Origin: an uncultured bacterium
Lineage (GTDB): Bacteria > Bacteroidota > Bacteroidia > Bacteroidales > Bacteroidaceae
Assembly (NCBI GenBank): GCA_945788485.1
Contig: CALZMB010000155.1
Span: 1 to 5,651, forward strand
Length of the DNA stretch: 5,651 nucleotides
Direction: 5' to 3'
The notes under the pieces were generated by a model that was not told the DNA's origin, did no database searches, and was given only the letters and a program-made list of their open reading frames with translations. Below, one piece after another: positions 1-5,651 of the stretch. The position numbers were made by a program, and so were the translations under genes. How positions within the stretch are numbered: position 1 is the stretch's first letter; each line of letters opens with the position of its first letter.

Positions 1-513
1 TATGTCGTATATCTCCTGTGCGCACAGTTCAGCCATCTTCATGCGGCTTCCAGCTGAAAGGATGTCCTGATTGAGATGTCTGTACGGGTCGTCTGCAGCA
101 GGTTTAGGAGCAGGGACGAAAGGAGCCGGTTCTGTCAGCTGTCTTGGCTCGGCATTTATGGCAAGCAGTATGTTGTCTGGCGAGAGATTGAACTGCTGGA
201 TGTTGCGCTTGTTGTCAATGTGCGCTGTAAAGATACGAGAAGAATCGGGTAGGGCACATGGGGACATCGAAACGCCGACGATGCGGTATTGTATGTTTTC
301 TTCTTGTACTACCTGTTTTTTCAGAAAACGTTGTGTGTAGGCAGCGAGGTCGCCGGGCTTATAGCTCGTCTTTTCCACGAGCAGTGCTATACGCACGCCA
401 GTCTTCGGCAGATGATAGCTTGTTTCTTGTGCTGTTGCGTTTGACGTGGCGAGAAAAGCGAATAGTGTTGAAAAGACGAATGATTTAATTAAGTTTGTGT
501 GCATATTATTCAT
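1..513 (-). CDS. DUF4831 family exported protein, 3' end cut by window edge
   Basis: Reading the minus strand from an ATG at 513 gives 171 open codons to the window edge with no stop, so the C-terminus is missing. Residues 1-28 look like a Sec signal peptide: polar start, hydrophobic core (SFVFSTLFAFLA, about residues 11-22) and probable cleavage near the ATA-QE junction. The mature part has the pattern I associate with the Bacteroidetes family DUF4831: a YHLPKTGVRIALLVEKTSYKPG-like beta-rich start (residues 33-54), a conserved ILLAINAEP stretch (115-123), a Pro/Ala-rich linker (129-140), and the AGSRMKMAELCAQEIYDI helix (154-171). I see no catalytic motif and no lipobox Cys, so a periplasmic or envelope protein is inferred. 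The function of the family is unknown. It lies 24 bp after nnrDE on the same strand, so cotranscription is likely. A second in-frame ATG at 504 (MHTNLIK) is an equally plausible start. The family call rests on memory of the family, not a search. Confidence 0.85.
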   Translation of the reverse strand, partial: MNNMHTNLIKSFVFSTLFAFLATSNATAQETSYHLPKTGVRIALLVEKTSYKPGDLAAYTQRFLKKQVVQEENIQYRIVGVSMSPCALPDSSRIFTAHIDNKRNIQQFNLSPDNILLAINAEPRQLTEPAPFVPAPKPAADDPYRHLNQDILSAGSRMKMAELCAQEIYDI

Positions 514-537
514 TGGATATTGATGCAGTAAAATGTT

Positions 538-2055
538 TCACGAATAAAGTTTCTTGAATGCAGCTGGCATAGCCTCTATGATGTCTGTTGCAATCAACGA
601 TTCCATGCCTTTCTCCTCGGCGGCGATATCTCCTGCGAGACCGTGGATGTATGCTCCGAGCAGTGTCGCTGTGGCTGTGTGGTATCCTCGTGCTATCAGT
701 CCGGCGATTATTCCGGTCAGTACGTCTCCAGCTCCGGCCGTTGCCATGCCGGCATTGCCTGTAGAGTTGAATATGACTGTCCCGTCGGGATTGCATATTG
801 CCGAATAGTGTCCTTTCAGAAGAATGTAGCATTTTATGCGTTGAGCCATCTCTCGTGCATGTGCGAGGCGTTCGAAGTCGCTGAAGCAGTCGTTGCCGTC
901 CATTCGGTCGAACTCTTTCGGGTGGGGCGTTAGTACAGCACCTGCAGGAATCTGCTGCATCCAAGCAGCTCTTGTTGATAGAATATTCAGCGCATCTGCG
1001 TCAAGAACCGCGGGACACTCCGTCCGTTTCAGTTGTGCGAGCAGTGCTGTTGCAGTCTGGTTGCGTTGTCCCAGTCCTGGCCCTATCGCTACAGCGTCAT
1101 ATTGTGTGGTGTCTATCGATTCGGAGAAGCAACATTCTTCTTTGTCGAGATGTACGACCGCCTCAGGAACGGCTATCTGCATGATGTTGTAGTTGCAGTG
1201 CGGTATGTGTACAGTAACTTTTCCCGCTCCCGCTCTCAGACAAGCCTTCGCTGTCATTGTTGCTGCACCTCCCATGCCGTAGCTTCCGGCTATGATGAGG
1301 GCTTGTCCCATCGTGCCTTTGTGTGCGAAGTCGTTGCGTTGCTTGACGAGAGGCAGGATGTCACTCTCTTCAATCTCTGCAAACTGGCTGTCTGTCTGTT
1401 TCTGCCATTCTTCAGACAAGCCTATCGGCAGTACGGCTATCTCGCCGAGATATTGCTGGCAGTCTGCAAGATACATGCACAGTTTCTTGCTGTGGAGCGT
1501 GAGAGTGATGTCAGCACGTATGATGTTTGACGAGATGTTGTATGTGTTGTCTTCAGCAAGTAGTCCTGACGGCATGTCGATGCTTGCCACGCGGCAGTCA
1601 GACGAGTTTATATATTTTACGAGAGAAGCGAATCCTCCTGTGAGAGGTTTGTTCAGCCCCGAGCCGAAAAGTCCGTCTATTACCAGTGTTGCTTCGTTCA
1701 GTTCCGGCGGGTCGAACTCGTCAACAACCTCGACAAACCGTTTCATGTGCTTCGAGCTGCTCAGCCGTTGTTTGTTAGCGTAGCAGTCAGGGCTGAGGCT
1801 GTTCTTGACATTAAAGAGGAATGCCGTGACGCTGTATCCCTCTTCTGCCAGCATCCGTGCCACGGCGAGAGCGTCGCCTCCGTTGTTGCCAGGCCCTGCA
1901 AAGACGACAATGGGTGTTTCTGTCTGCCATCTCTGCATGACAGCCTTAGCAATCTCTCTTGCTGCACGTTCCATGAGGTCGATGGATGCGACAGGTTCGT
2001 GCTCTATCGTATATGAATCCAGTTCGTGTATCTGTTTGCTTGTAAAAATCTTCAT
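538..2055 (-). CDS. nnrDE: Bifunctional NAD(P)HX epimerase / ADP-dependent NAD(P)HX dehydratase
   Basis: A cytoplasmic metabolite-repair enzyme of 505 aa. The N-terminal YjeF_N domain (about 1-215) interconverts R and S epimers of hydrated NAD(P)H. The C-terminal ribokinase-like carbohydrate-kinase domain (about 230-505) dehydrates S-NAD(P)HX back to NAD(P)H using ADP or ATP. Epimerase motifs: GPGNNGGDALAVARML (54-69), VIDGLFGSGL (125-134), SIDMPSGL (158-165), with Lys190/191 in the region where the family has its catalytic Lys. Dehydratase motifs: KGTMGQALIIAGSYGMGGA (246-264), AIGPGLG (323-329), LDADALNIL (351-359), LTPHPKEF (375-382), ILLKGH (411-416) and the GAGDVLTG nucleotide/catalytic motif (441-448), all intact. 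Length fits the fused E. coli NnrD (YjeF) form. The open frame extends to an ATG at 2094, but I chose 2055 because MKIFTSKQI matches the family N-terminus and the longer start lies upstream of the probable promoter at 2084-2091. Divergent from hpt. Confidence 0.95.
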   Translation of the reverse strand: MKIFTSKQIHELDSYTIEHEPVASIDLMERAAREIAKAVMQRWQTETPIVVFAGPGNNGGDALAVARMLAEEGYSVTAFLFNVKNSLSPDCYANKQRLSSSKHMKRFVEVVDEFDPPELNEATLVIDGLFGSGLNKPLTGGFASLVKYINSSDCRVASIDMPSGLLAEDNTYNISSNIIRADITLTLHSKKLCMYLADCQQYLGEIAVLPIGLSEEWQKQTDSQFAEIEESDILPLVKQRNDFAHKGTMGQALIIAGSYGMGGAATMTAKACLRAGAGKVTVHIPHCNYNIMQIAVPEAVVHLDKEECCFSESIDTTQYDAVAIGPGLGQRNQTATALLAQLKRTECPAVLDADALNILSTRAAWMQQIPAGAVLTPHPKEFDRMDGNDCFSDFERLAHAREMAQRIKCYILLKGHYSAICNPDGTVIFNSTGNAGMATAGAGDVLTGIIAGLIARGYHTATATLLGAYIHGLAGDIAAEEKGMESLIATDIIEAMPAAFKKLYS

Positions 2056-2083
2056 TTTCTTTATAAAATATCGTCTGAGAGTG

Positions 2084-2091
2084 CAAAAATA
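2084..2091 (-). promoter_or_regulatory. Probable promoter -7 element for nnrDE
   Basis: On the minus strand these bases read TATTTTTG, a full match to the Bacteroidetes -7 consensus TAnnTTTG. It ends 28 bp before the chosen nnrDE ATG at 2055, giving a short leader of roughly 20-25 nt. I find no TTTG at the expected -33 spacing; the nearest TTTG (minus strand, plus coordinates 2103-2106) is only 11 bp upstream. Inferred from motif and position only. Confidence 0.45.
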
Positions 2092-2135
2092 CAAAATTTA
2101 TGCAAACAATGTAGCATTTTTCGACATATTTTTAT

Positions 2136-2143
2136 TAATTTTG
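2136..2143 (+). promoter_or_regulatory. Probable promoter -7 element for the hpt-adk-obgE-pgeF operon
   Basis: The bases read TAATTTTG, a full match to the Bacteroidetes TAnnTTTG -7 consensus, in the AT-rich divergent gap. It ends 48 bp before the hpt ATG at 2192, so the leader would be about 40 nt. The -33 TTTG is not clearly present at normal spacing; a T-run at 2117-2121 is the nearest candidate but sits too close. No comparable element is visible in the gaps before adk, obgE or pgeF, which supports this as the main promoter of the four-gene run. Confidence 0.45.
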
Positions 2144-2191
2144 TGGCAAATTTGTGATTTACAACATTCTCAACCGAGCCAAATGTCAAAA

Positions 2192-2731
2192 ATGAAAGAG
2201 ATTCGGATAAAAGACAAGACTTTCCGTCTGTCGCTGCCAGAGGCAGAGATACTGTCTCGTATCAAAGATGTAGCGCAGCGCATCAGCAGTGACTACGAAG
2301 GCAGACAGCCGCTGTTCCTCGCGGTGCTTAACGGTTCGTTCATGTTTGCGAGCGACCTGATGAAAGAGATAAGCATCGACTGTGAGGTCAGTTTCGTCAA
2401 GCTCGCCTCTTATCAGGGCACGATGTCCACAGGCCGTGTCCACGAAGTGATAGGCGTCAGTGAAGACCTTCACGGCAGGGATGTCATCATCATCGAAGAT
2501 ATTGTCGAATCCGGACGTACGATGCACCAGATGCTCGATTCGTTGGCAAACAGGCATCCGGCGTCAGTGAAGATATGCACTTTGTTCTTCAAGCCATCTA
2601 AACTGCTCGAAGAGGTGAATGTAGATTATCCTGTCTTCGTCATACCTGACGATTTTATCGTCGGATATGGTTTGGATTACGACCAGTTAGGACGTAACCT
2701 CCGAGACATTTATACTATCGTTAATAGGTAA
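2192..2731 (+). CDS. hpt: Hypoxanthine (guanine) phosphoribosyltransferase
   Basis: A cytoplasmic purine salvage enzyme that transfers the phosphoribosyl group of PRPP to hypoxanthine and/or guanine, giving IMP or GMP. With the start at 2192 it is 179 aa, the usual length for Bacteroidetes Hpt. Visible motifs: LAVLNGSFMFASDL (43-56) with the early PRPP-pyrophosphate loop, VKLASYQGTMSTG (69-81) with the flexible-loop Ser-Tyr, the PRPP-binding motif VIIIEDIVESGRTM (98-111), and IPDDFIVGYGLDYDQLGRNL (151-170) closing the purine pocket. The PRPP motif has Glu106 where most relatives have the catalytic-base Asp, and Ser107 for Thr. Another in-frame ATG at 2183 would add MSK; I prefer 2192 because it is preceded by AAAA and MKEIRIKDK fits the family N-terminus. 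The frame stays open far upstream to 1805, but that part overlaps nnrDE and is not coding. First gene of the rightward operon, 44 bp before adk. Confidence 0.93.
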   Translation: MKEIRIKDKTFRLSLPEAEILSRIKDVAQRISSDYEGRQPLFLAVLNGSFMFASDLMKEISIDCEVSFVKLASYQGTMSTGRVHEVIGVSEDLHGRDVIIIEDIVESGRTMHQMLDSLANRHPASVKICTLFFKPSKLLEEVNVDYPVFVIPDDFIVGYGLDYDQLGRNLRDIYTIVNR

Positions 2732-2775
2732 ATAACAATATAGACACAAATAAAAAACGCCCCTAAGGTAAAAAG

Positions 2776-3348
2776 ATGAAAAATATCGTAATATTTGGTG
2801 CCCCGGGTTCAGGCAAAGGGACACAGAGTGACAAGATCATCGAGGAATTCGGTGTTGAGCATATCTCTACAGGCGATGTGCTGCGTGCAGAAATCAAGGC
2901 AGGCACTGAACTCGGCAAAGTGGCGGCAGAATACATCAACGACGGCAATCTCGTGCCTGATGCGCTCATCGTAGATATTCTCGCGGCTACGCTCGACAGC
3001 AAAGGCAAAGACATCAAGGGCGTCATCTTCGACGGCTTCCCGCGCACAATAGCTCAGGCTGAGGCGTTCGATGAGATGCTACAGAAGCGTGGCGAGAGTG
3101 TCACTGTCGTTGTCGGATTGGAGGTTGACGACGAAGAACTCGTCAAGAGAATTGTGGCGCGCGGAAAGACGAGCGGCAGAGCTGACGACACCGAGGAGAC
3201 GGCGAAGAAACGTCTCGCCACATACTACAGCCAGACGCTGCCTCTCAAAGACTACTATATCGCACAAGGAAAATACGCGAAAATCAATGGCGTAGGGTCT
3301 ATTGACGACATCTATGCCAGCATTTCGGATGCCATCCGCAATGCTTGA
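2776..3348 (+). CDS. adk: Adenylate kinase, short-LID type
   Basis: Catalyses ATP + AMP = 2 ADP in the cytoplasm and so sets the adenylate energy charge. The 190-aa protein has the P-loop GAPGSGKGTQ (8-17), the AMP-binding HISTGDVLRAEI segment (29-40), the LVPDALIVDIL segment (59-69), the FDGFPRTIAQA lid/AMP motif (85-95) and RIVARGKTSGRADDTEE (125-141) with the conserved arginines. The LID is short and has no Cys cluster for zinc, which is normal for Bacteroidetes Adk of this length. Start: MKNIVIFGAPG places the P-loop at the standard distance; AAGG at 2765-2768 is a weak possible ribosome site, 7 bp upstream. It follows hpt by 44 bp with no visible promoter or terminator between, so it is probably cotranscribed. 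Confidence 0.97.
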   Translation: MKNIVIFGAPGSGKGTQSDKIIEEFGVEHISTGDVLRAEIKAGTELGKVAAEYINDGNLVPDALIVDILAATLDSKGKDIKGVIFDGFPRTIAQAEAFDEMLQKRGESVTVVVGLEVDDEELVKRIVARGKTSGRADDTEETAKKRLATYYSQTLPLKDYYIAQGKYAKINGVGSIDDIYASISDAIRNA

Positions 3349-3360
3349 CAGTTTCAGAAT

Positions 3361-3396
3361 TGGTGGTTGACCTGCTGAAAGGCTGGTCAACTATTC
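3361..3396 (+). other. Hairpin in the adk-obgE gap
   Basis: GTTGACC at 3366-3372 pairs perfectly with GGTCAAC at 3385-3391. Inside, after a U-U mismatch, GC(U) at 3374-3376 pairs with (G)GC at 3381-3383 and closes a GAAA loop (3377-3380), a GNRA-type tetraloop. The outer stem can extend by G-U and U-A pairs to about 3362/3395. No T-run follows, so it is not a standard rho-independent terminator. It lies 13 bp after the adk stop and ends about 22 bp before the obgE ATG. A role in mRNA processing, stability or differential expression is inference. Confidence 0.6.
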
Positions 3397-3417
3397 AACT
3401 TGTTATCATCATTCACT

Positions 3418-4584
3418 ATGGAATCTAACTTCGTTGACTACGTAAAGATACAATGTCGGTCAGGCAAAGGCGGCAGGGGCTCCATGCACCTCCGTCATGT
3501 CAAATACAATCCCAACGGCGGTCCCGACGGCGGCGACGGCGGCAAAGGAGGCAGCATCATCCTCCGTGGCAACCATAACTACTGGACTCTTCTCCACCTG
3601 AAATATCAGAGACATTTCTTTGCTGAGCACGGAGGAAACGGAGGAAGGGACAAATGCCATGGCACAAACGGTAAGGACATTTATATTGATGTGCCATGCG
3701 GCACTGTAGTGTATAATGCCGAGACGGGGAAATATATCTGCGACGTCCTTTATGACGGTCAGGAAATCACGCTCCTCAAAGGCGGTCGCGGCGGATTGGG
3801 AAATTTCCAGTTCCGCACAGCAACCAATCAGGCTCCACGCTATGCACAGCCGGGAGAGCCGATGGAGGAGATGACAATCATCATGGAGCTGAAGCTGCTT
3901 GCTGATGTAGGACTTGTCGGACTGCCTAATGCCGGCAAGTCAACGCTGCTCAGCGCTGTCTCTTCTGCCCGTCCCAAGATAGCCAACTATCCTTTCACCA
4001 CTCTCGAACCCTCTCTCGGCATCGTCTCCTATCACGACCATCAGTCGTTTGTCATGGCAGACATCCCCGGCATCATCGAGGGAGCTTCAGAGGGCAAAGG
4101 TCTCGGGCTGCGATTTCTCCGCCACATCGAGCGCAACTCGTTGCTCCTCTTCATGGTGCCCGGCGACACCGAGGATATCAAGGCGGAGTATGAGCTGCTG
4201 CTGCGAGAACTGGCGAATTTCAATCCAGAGATGCTTGACAAACACCGCGTTCTCGCAGTGACGAAATGTGACCTGCTCGATGATGAGCTTTGCGAGATGC
4301 TGAAAGAGACGCTGCCTGACGACATCCCTGTTGTCTTTATCTCGAGTGTCACGGGACAGGGTATCGACACGCTGAAAGACATTCTCTGGAAAGAGCTTAA
4401 CGCTGAGAGCAACAAATTGCTGAACATCACGAAAGACGACACTCTTGTCCACCGCGACAAGGATATGTCCCGCTTCAATGCCGAGATGGCCGCTGAGGGT
4501 GAAGATGATGTCATCTTTGTCGAAGACGAAGATGTCGATGATGATATCGAACTCCTCGAAGACTACGAGATAGAAGATGTCTGA
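3418..4584 (+). CDS. obgE: Obg-family GTPase (CgtA/ObgE)
   Basis: An essential cytoplasmic GTPase of the TRAFAC Obg family, involved in late 50S ribosome assembly and the stringent response. The 388-aa product begins with the glycine-rich Obg fold (about 1-158), with repeats such as SGKGGRGSM (15-23), GGPDGGDGGKGG (34-45) and KGGRGGLGNFQFRTATNQAP (121-140). The G domain follows: G1 GLPNAGKST (168-176), switch I with the YPFTTLEPSLG segment (191-201), G3 DIPGIIEGASEGKGLG (215-230), G4 TKCD (282-285) and G5 ISSVTG (308-313). Instead of a typical OCT domain the C-terminus is a short acidic tail (about 361-388, mostly Asp/Glu), as I recall from Bacteroides and Prevotella ObgE. The frame allows a TTG start at 3400, but ATG 3418 gives the family N-terminus MESNFVDYVKI. 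It lies 69 bp after adk, with a hairpin between, and 60 bp before the PgeF gene. Confidence 0.97.
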   Translation: MESNFVDYVKIQCRSGKGGRGSMHLRHVKYNPNGGPDGGDGGKGGSIILRGNHNYWTLLHLKYQRHFFAEHGGNGGRDKCHGTNGKDIYIDVPCGTVVYNAETGKYICDVLYDGQEITLLKGGRGGLGNFQFRTATNQAPRYAQPGEPMEEMTIIMELKLLADVGLVGLPNAGKSTLLSAVSSARPKIANYPFTTLEPSLGIVSYHDHQSFVMADIPGIIEGASEGKGLGLRFLRHIERNSLLLFMVPGDTEDIKAEYELLLRELANFNPEMLDKHRVLAVTKCDLLDDELCEMLKETLPDDIPVVFISSVTGQGIDTLKDILWKELNAESNKLLNITKDDTLVHRDKDMSRFNAEMAAEGEDDVIFVEDEDVDDDIELLEDYEIEDV

Positions 4585-4644
4585 CCTCACGCCCGTCCAC
4601 GACGATACCCCCGTCTCTCCATTGTCTCCCTCTGCCATTGATAC

Positions 4645-5481
4645 ATGCAATCTGAAATGCCAGACAGCCAAATCATCATCCACGATATAGCGTCGCTCCG
4701 TTCCTCCGCCGCCAGCGCGGTTTCCTCGTTGCGTGCCGCCGCCTTCACCACATTGCGCCCCTTAGGGCGTGACATAGCGAAGGTGTGCGCTGTTCTTGGA
4801 GTGTCTGAAACGCGGTTCGCGCGTCCGCATCAAGTTCATGAAACAGCTGTCCTTCAGATTTCAGAAGATTTCTTACGTCTCTCTTCTTCTACGCGTACAC
4901 TCTTGCTCGACGGCATAGATGCCGTGATATATGACGTTCGCGATGCATGCATCGGCATTTCAACCGCCGACTGCATACCTGTTGTCTGCTACGACCCCGT
5001 CCGTCATTGCGCGGCAGCCATCCATGCCGGATGGCGAGGCACACAGCAACGCATTGCAGAGACGGCGGTTTTGAAGATGACCCAAGCCTTCGGCAGTGAA
5101 CCTCATCACCTCCGCTGCATCATCGGTCCTGGCATATCTTTAGAATCGTTCGAGGTTGGCGACGAGGTTTACGATGCCTTCGCAGGCTCAGGCTTTGATA
5201 TGCGTCTTATTGCCGAACGTCGCCCTGTCATGTCTTGCCGCGCTGGCAGCTCTTCTGCCGCCTTGTCTTCTGCCGCAAATGTCCGGCAATCAGATGTTGT
5301 TGCAGAGCGGTGGCACATCGATTTGAAGAAATGCAACAAACTTCAGCTGATGCGTTGTGGCGTTGAAGAAGCTCACATTCTCGTTTCAGACATCGATACT
5401 ATGACAGACCCGCGTTGTTTCAGTGCCCGGCGCGATGGCGCTTCAACAGGAAGAATGCTCACCGGCATACTGCTGCGATAG
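4645..5481 (+). CDS. pgeF: PgeF/YfiH (DUF152, laccase-domain) family protein, atypical N-terminus
   Basis: A 278-aa cytoplasmic protein of the YfiH/DUF152 family. Relatives include E. coli PgeF, a peptidoglycan-editing factor, and YfiH/FAMIN-type purine nucleoside enzymes; the old name polyphenol oxidase is less likely to reflect the role. The three metal/active-site residues are present: His65 in PHQVHET, Cys110 in ISTADCIPVV and His127 in AIHAGWRGT. CIIGPGISLESFEVGDEVYDAF (158-179), WHIDL (223-227) and CFSARRDGASTGRMLTGI (258-275) complete the core. Two oddities: after AFTTLR (33-38) the usual GGxS, NLG, GD and NR segment is missing, leaving a short link to GRDIAKVCAVLGV; and a Ser/Ala-rich stretch (about 197-218) seems inserted before WHIDL. 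The other two forward frames contain early stops and no trace of the missing motif. The start is uncertain between 4645 and 4657 (an in-frame stop at 4639-4641 limits upstream extension). Last gene of the operon. Confidence 0.87.
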   Translation: MQSEMPDSQIIIHDIASLRSSAASAVSSLRAAAFTTLRPLGRDIAKVCAVLGVSETRFARPHQVHETAVLQISEDFLRLSSSTRTLLLDGIDAVIYDVRDACIGISTADCIPVVCYDPVRHCAAAIHAGWRGTQQRIAETAVLKMTQAFGSEPHHLRCIIGPGISLESFEVGDEVYDAFAGSGFDMRLIAERRPVMSCRAGSSSAALSSAANVRQSDVVAERWHIDLKKCNKLQLMRCGVEEAHILVSDIDTMTDPRCFSARRDGASTGRMLTGILLR

Positions 5482-5520
5482 CCCCGCCGCTCTGTCATCC
5501 GACACCTTCGTTCCTGGTTC

Positions 5521-5538
5521 AACAAGTCATTCCTTGTT
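5521..5538 (+). terminator. Weak inverted repeat after pgeF, possible terminator
   Basis: AACAAG (5521-5526) and CTTGTT (5533-5538) form a perfect 6-bp stem with a 6-nt loop, followed by a T/C-rich stretch (5537-5552) rather than a clean T-run. It is 40 bp after the pgeF stop, a reasonable place for the end of the operon, but the stem is AT-rich and weak. The whole gap 5482-5623 shows no convincing coding frame and no TAnnTTTG element. Confidence 0.25.
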
Positions 5539-5623
5539 TATCTCTTTTCCTACCATCTGCCATTTTTATTCTTCCGGCGTCTCGCCAATATGTACCTGAC
5601 ACCTAAATATATATACCATTCTG

Positions 5624-5651
5624 ATGATAAACTTACGCAAACTGCTCACAA
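5624..5651 (+). CDS. Possible start of a further gene, cut by right edge
   Basis: An ATG at 5624 opens a frame reading MINLRKLLT to the window edge. The basic then hydrophobic start would suit a signal peptide, and the AT-rich bases just upstream (5604-5620) resemble a Bacteroidetes translation start region. A competing ATG at 5590 in another frame (MYLTPKYIYHSDDKL) is also open to the edge. Only nine codons are visible, so no product can be named. Confidence 0.3.

Noticed and set aside
506..964. Minus-strand open frame of 152 codons
   Set aside because: It lies inside nnrDE in another frame; its Arg/His/Ser-rich composition is typical of a frame-shadow, and nnrDE motifs are intact across the region.
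1033..1783. Plus-strand open frames opposite nnrDE (about 163-165 codons)
   Set aside because: Cys/Ser-rich translations with no motif; they are the complement of a strongly conserved coding gene.
1805..2191. Upstream extension of hpt to give a 308-aa protein
   Set aside because: The extra part is antisense to nnrDE, crosses the promoter region, and the family starts near MKEIRIKDK.
3361..3396. Rho-independent terminator between adk and obgE
   Set aside because: The stem is good but there is no following T-run and the next gene begins 22 bp later; reported as an intercistronic hairpin instead.
4501..4584. Tandem DNA repeat at the end of obgE
   Set aside because: The repeated GAAGAT/GATGAT pattern simply encodes the Asp/Glu-rich tail.
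4087..4683. Minus-strand open frame of 198 codons opposite the end of obgE
   Set aside because: Mirror of the conserved ObgE G domain and acidic tail; no recognisable domain of its own and no start context.
4690..4800. Frameshift hiding the missing PgeF motif
   Set aside because: The other two forward frames hit stops (for example TAG at 4688-4690 and TGA at 4770-4772) and encode no GGxS, NLG or GD pattern, so an in-frame loss fits better.

Overview
The window holds chromosomal housekeeping genes of a Bacteroidales bacterium, most likely Prevotellaceae. Three things point there: close resemblance of ObgE, Hpt and the DUF4831 protein to Bacteroides/Prevotella forms (family knowledge, no search run); A-rich start contexts instead of strong Shine-Dalgarno sites; and TAnnTTTG-type -7 promoter elements in the only divergent intergenic region. 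I see no tRNA, rRNA, CRISPR array, insertion sequence, phage gene or sign of recent transfer.

Left arm, minus strand (1-2055): a two-gene unit reads leftward. A fused NnrE-NnrD NAD(P)HX repair enzyme is followed after 24 bp by a secreted DUF4831 protein of unknown function, which runs off the left edge. Centre (2056-2191): a short AT-rich divergent promoter region with one good -7 element on each strand. Right arm, plus strand (2192-5481): hpt, adk, obgE and a PgeF/YfiH-type protein, with gaps of 44, 69 and 60 bp, probably one transcript. A 5' hairpin lies between adk and obgE. After pgeF comes about 140 bp without a convincing gene, with a weak inverted repeat, then probably the first nine codons of another gene at the right edge.

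The rightward operon has a purine theme: Hpt salvages hypoxanthine/guanine using PRPP, Adk balances AMP/ADP/ATP, ObgE is a GTPase tied to ribosome assembly and (p)ppGpp, and PgeF/YfiH relatives act on purine nucleosides or edit peptidoglycan precursors. NnrDE across the promoter repairs damaged nicotinamide nucleotides and consumes ADP or ATP.

I do not see a new multi-gene system. The points most worth checking are the unusual PgeF (a missing conserved N-terminal segment plus a Ser/Ala-rich insert), Glu at the catalytic-base position of Hpt, the adk-obgE hairpin, and the linkage of DUF4831 to NnrDE.
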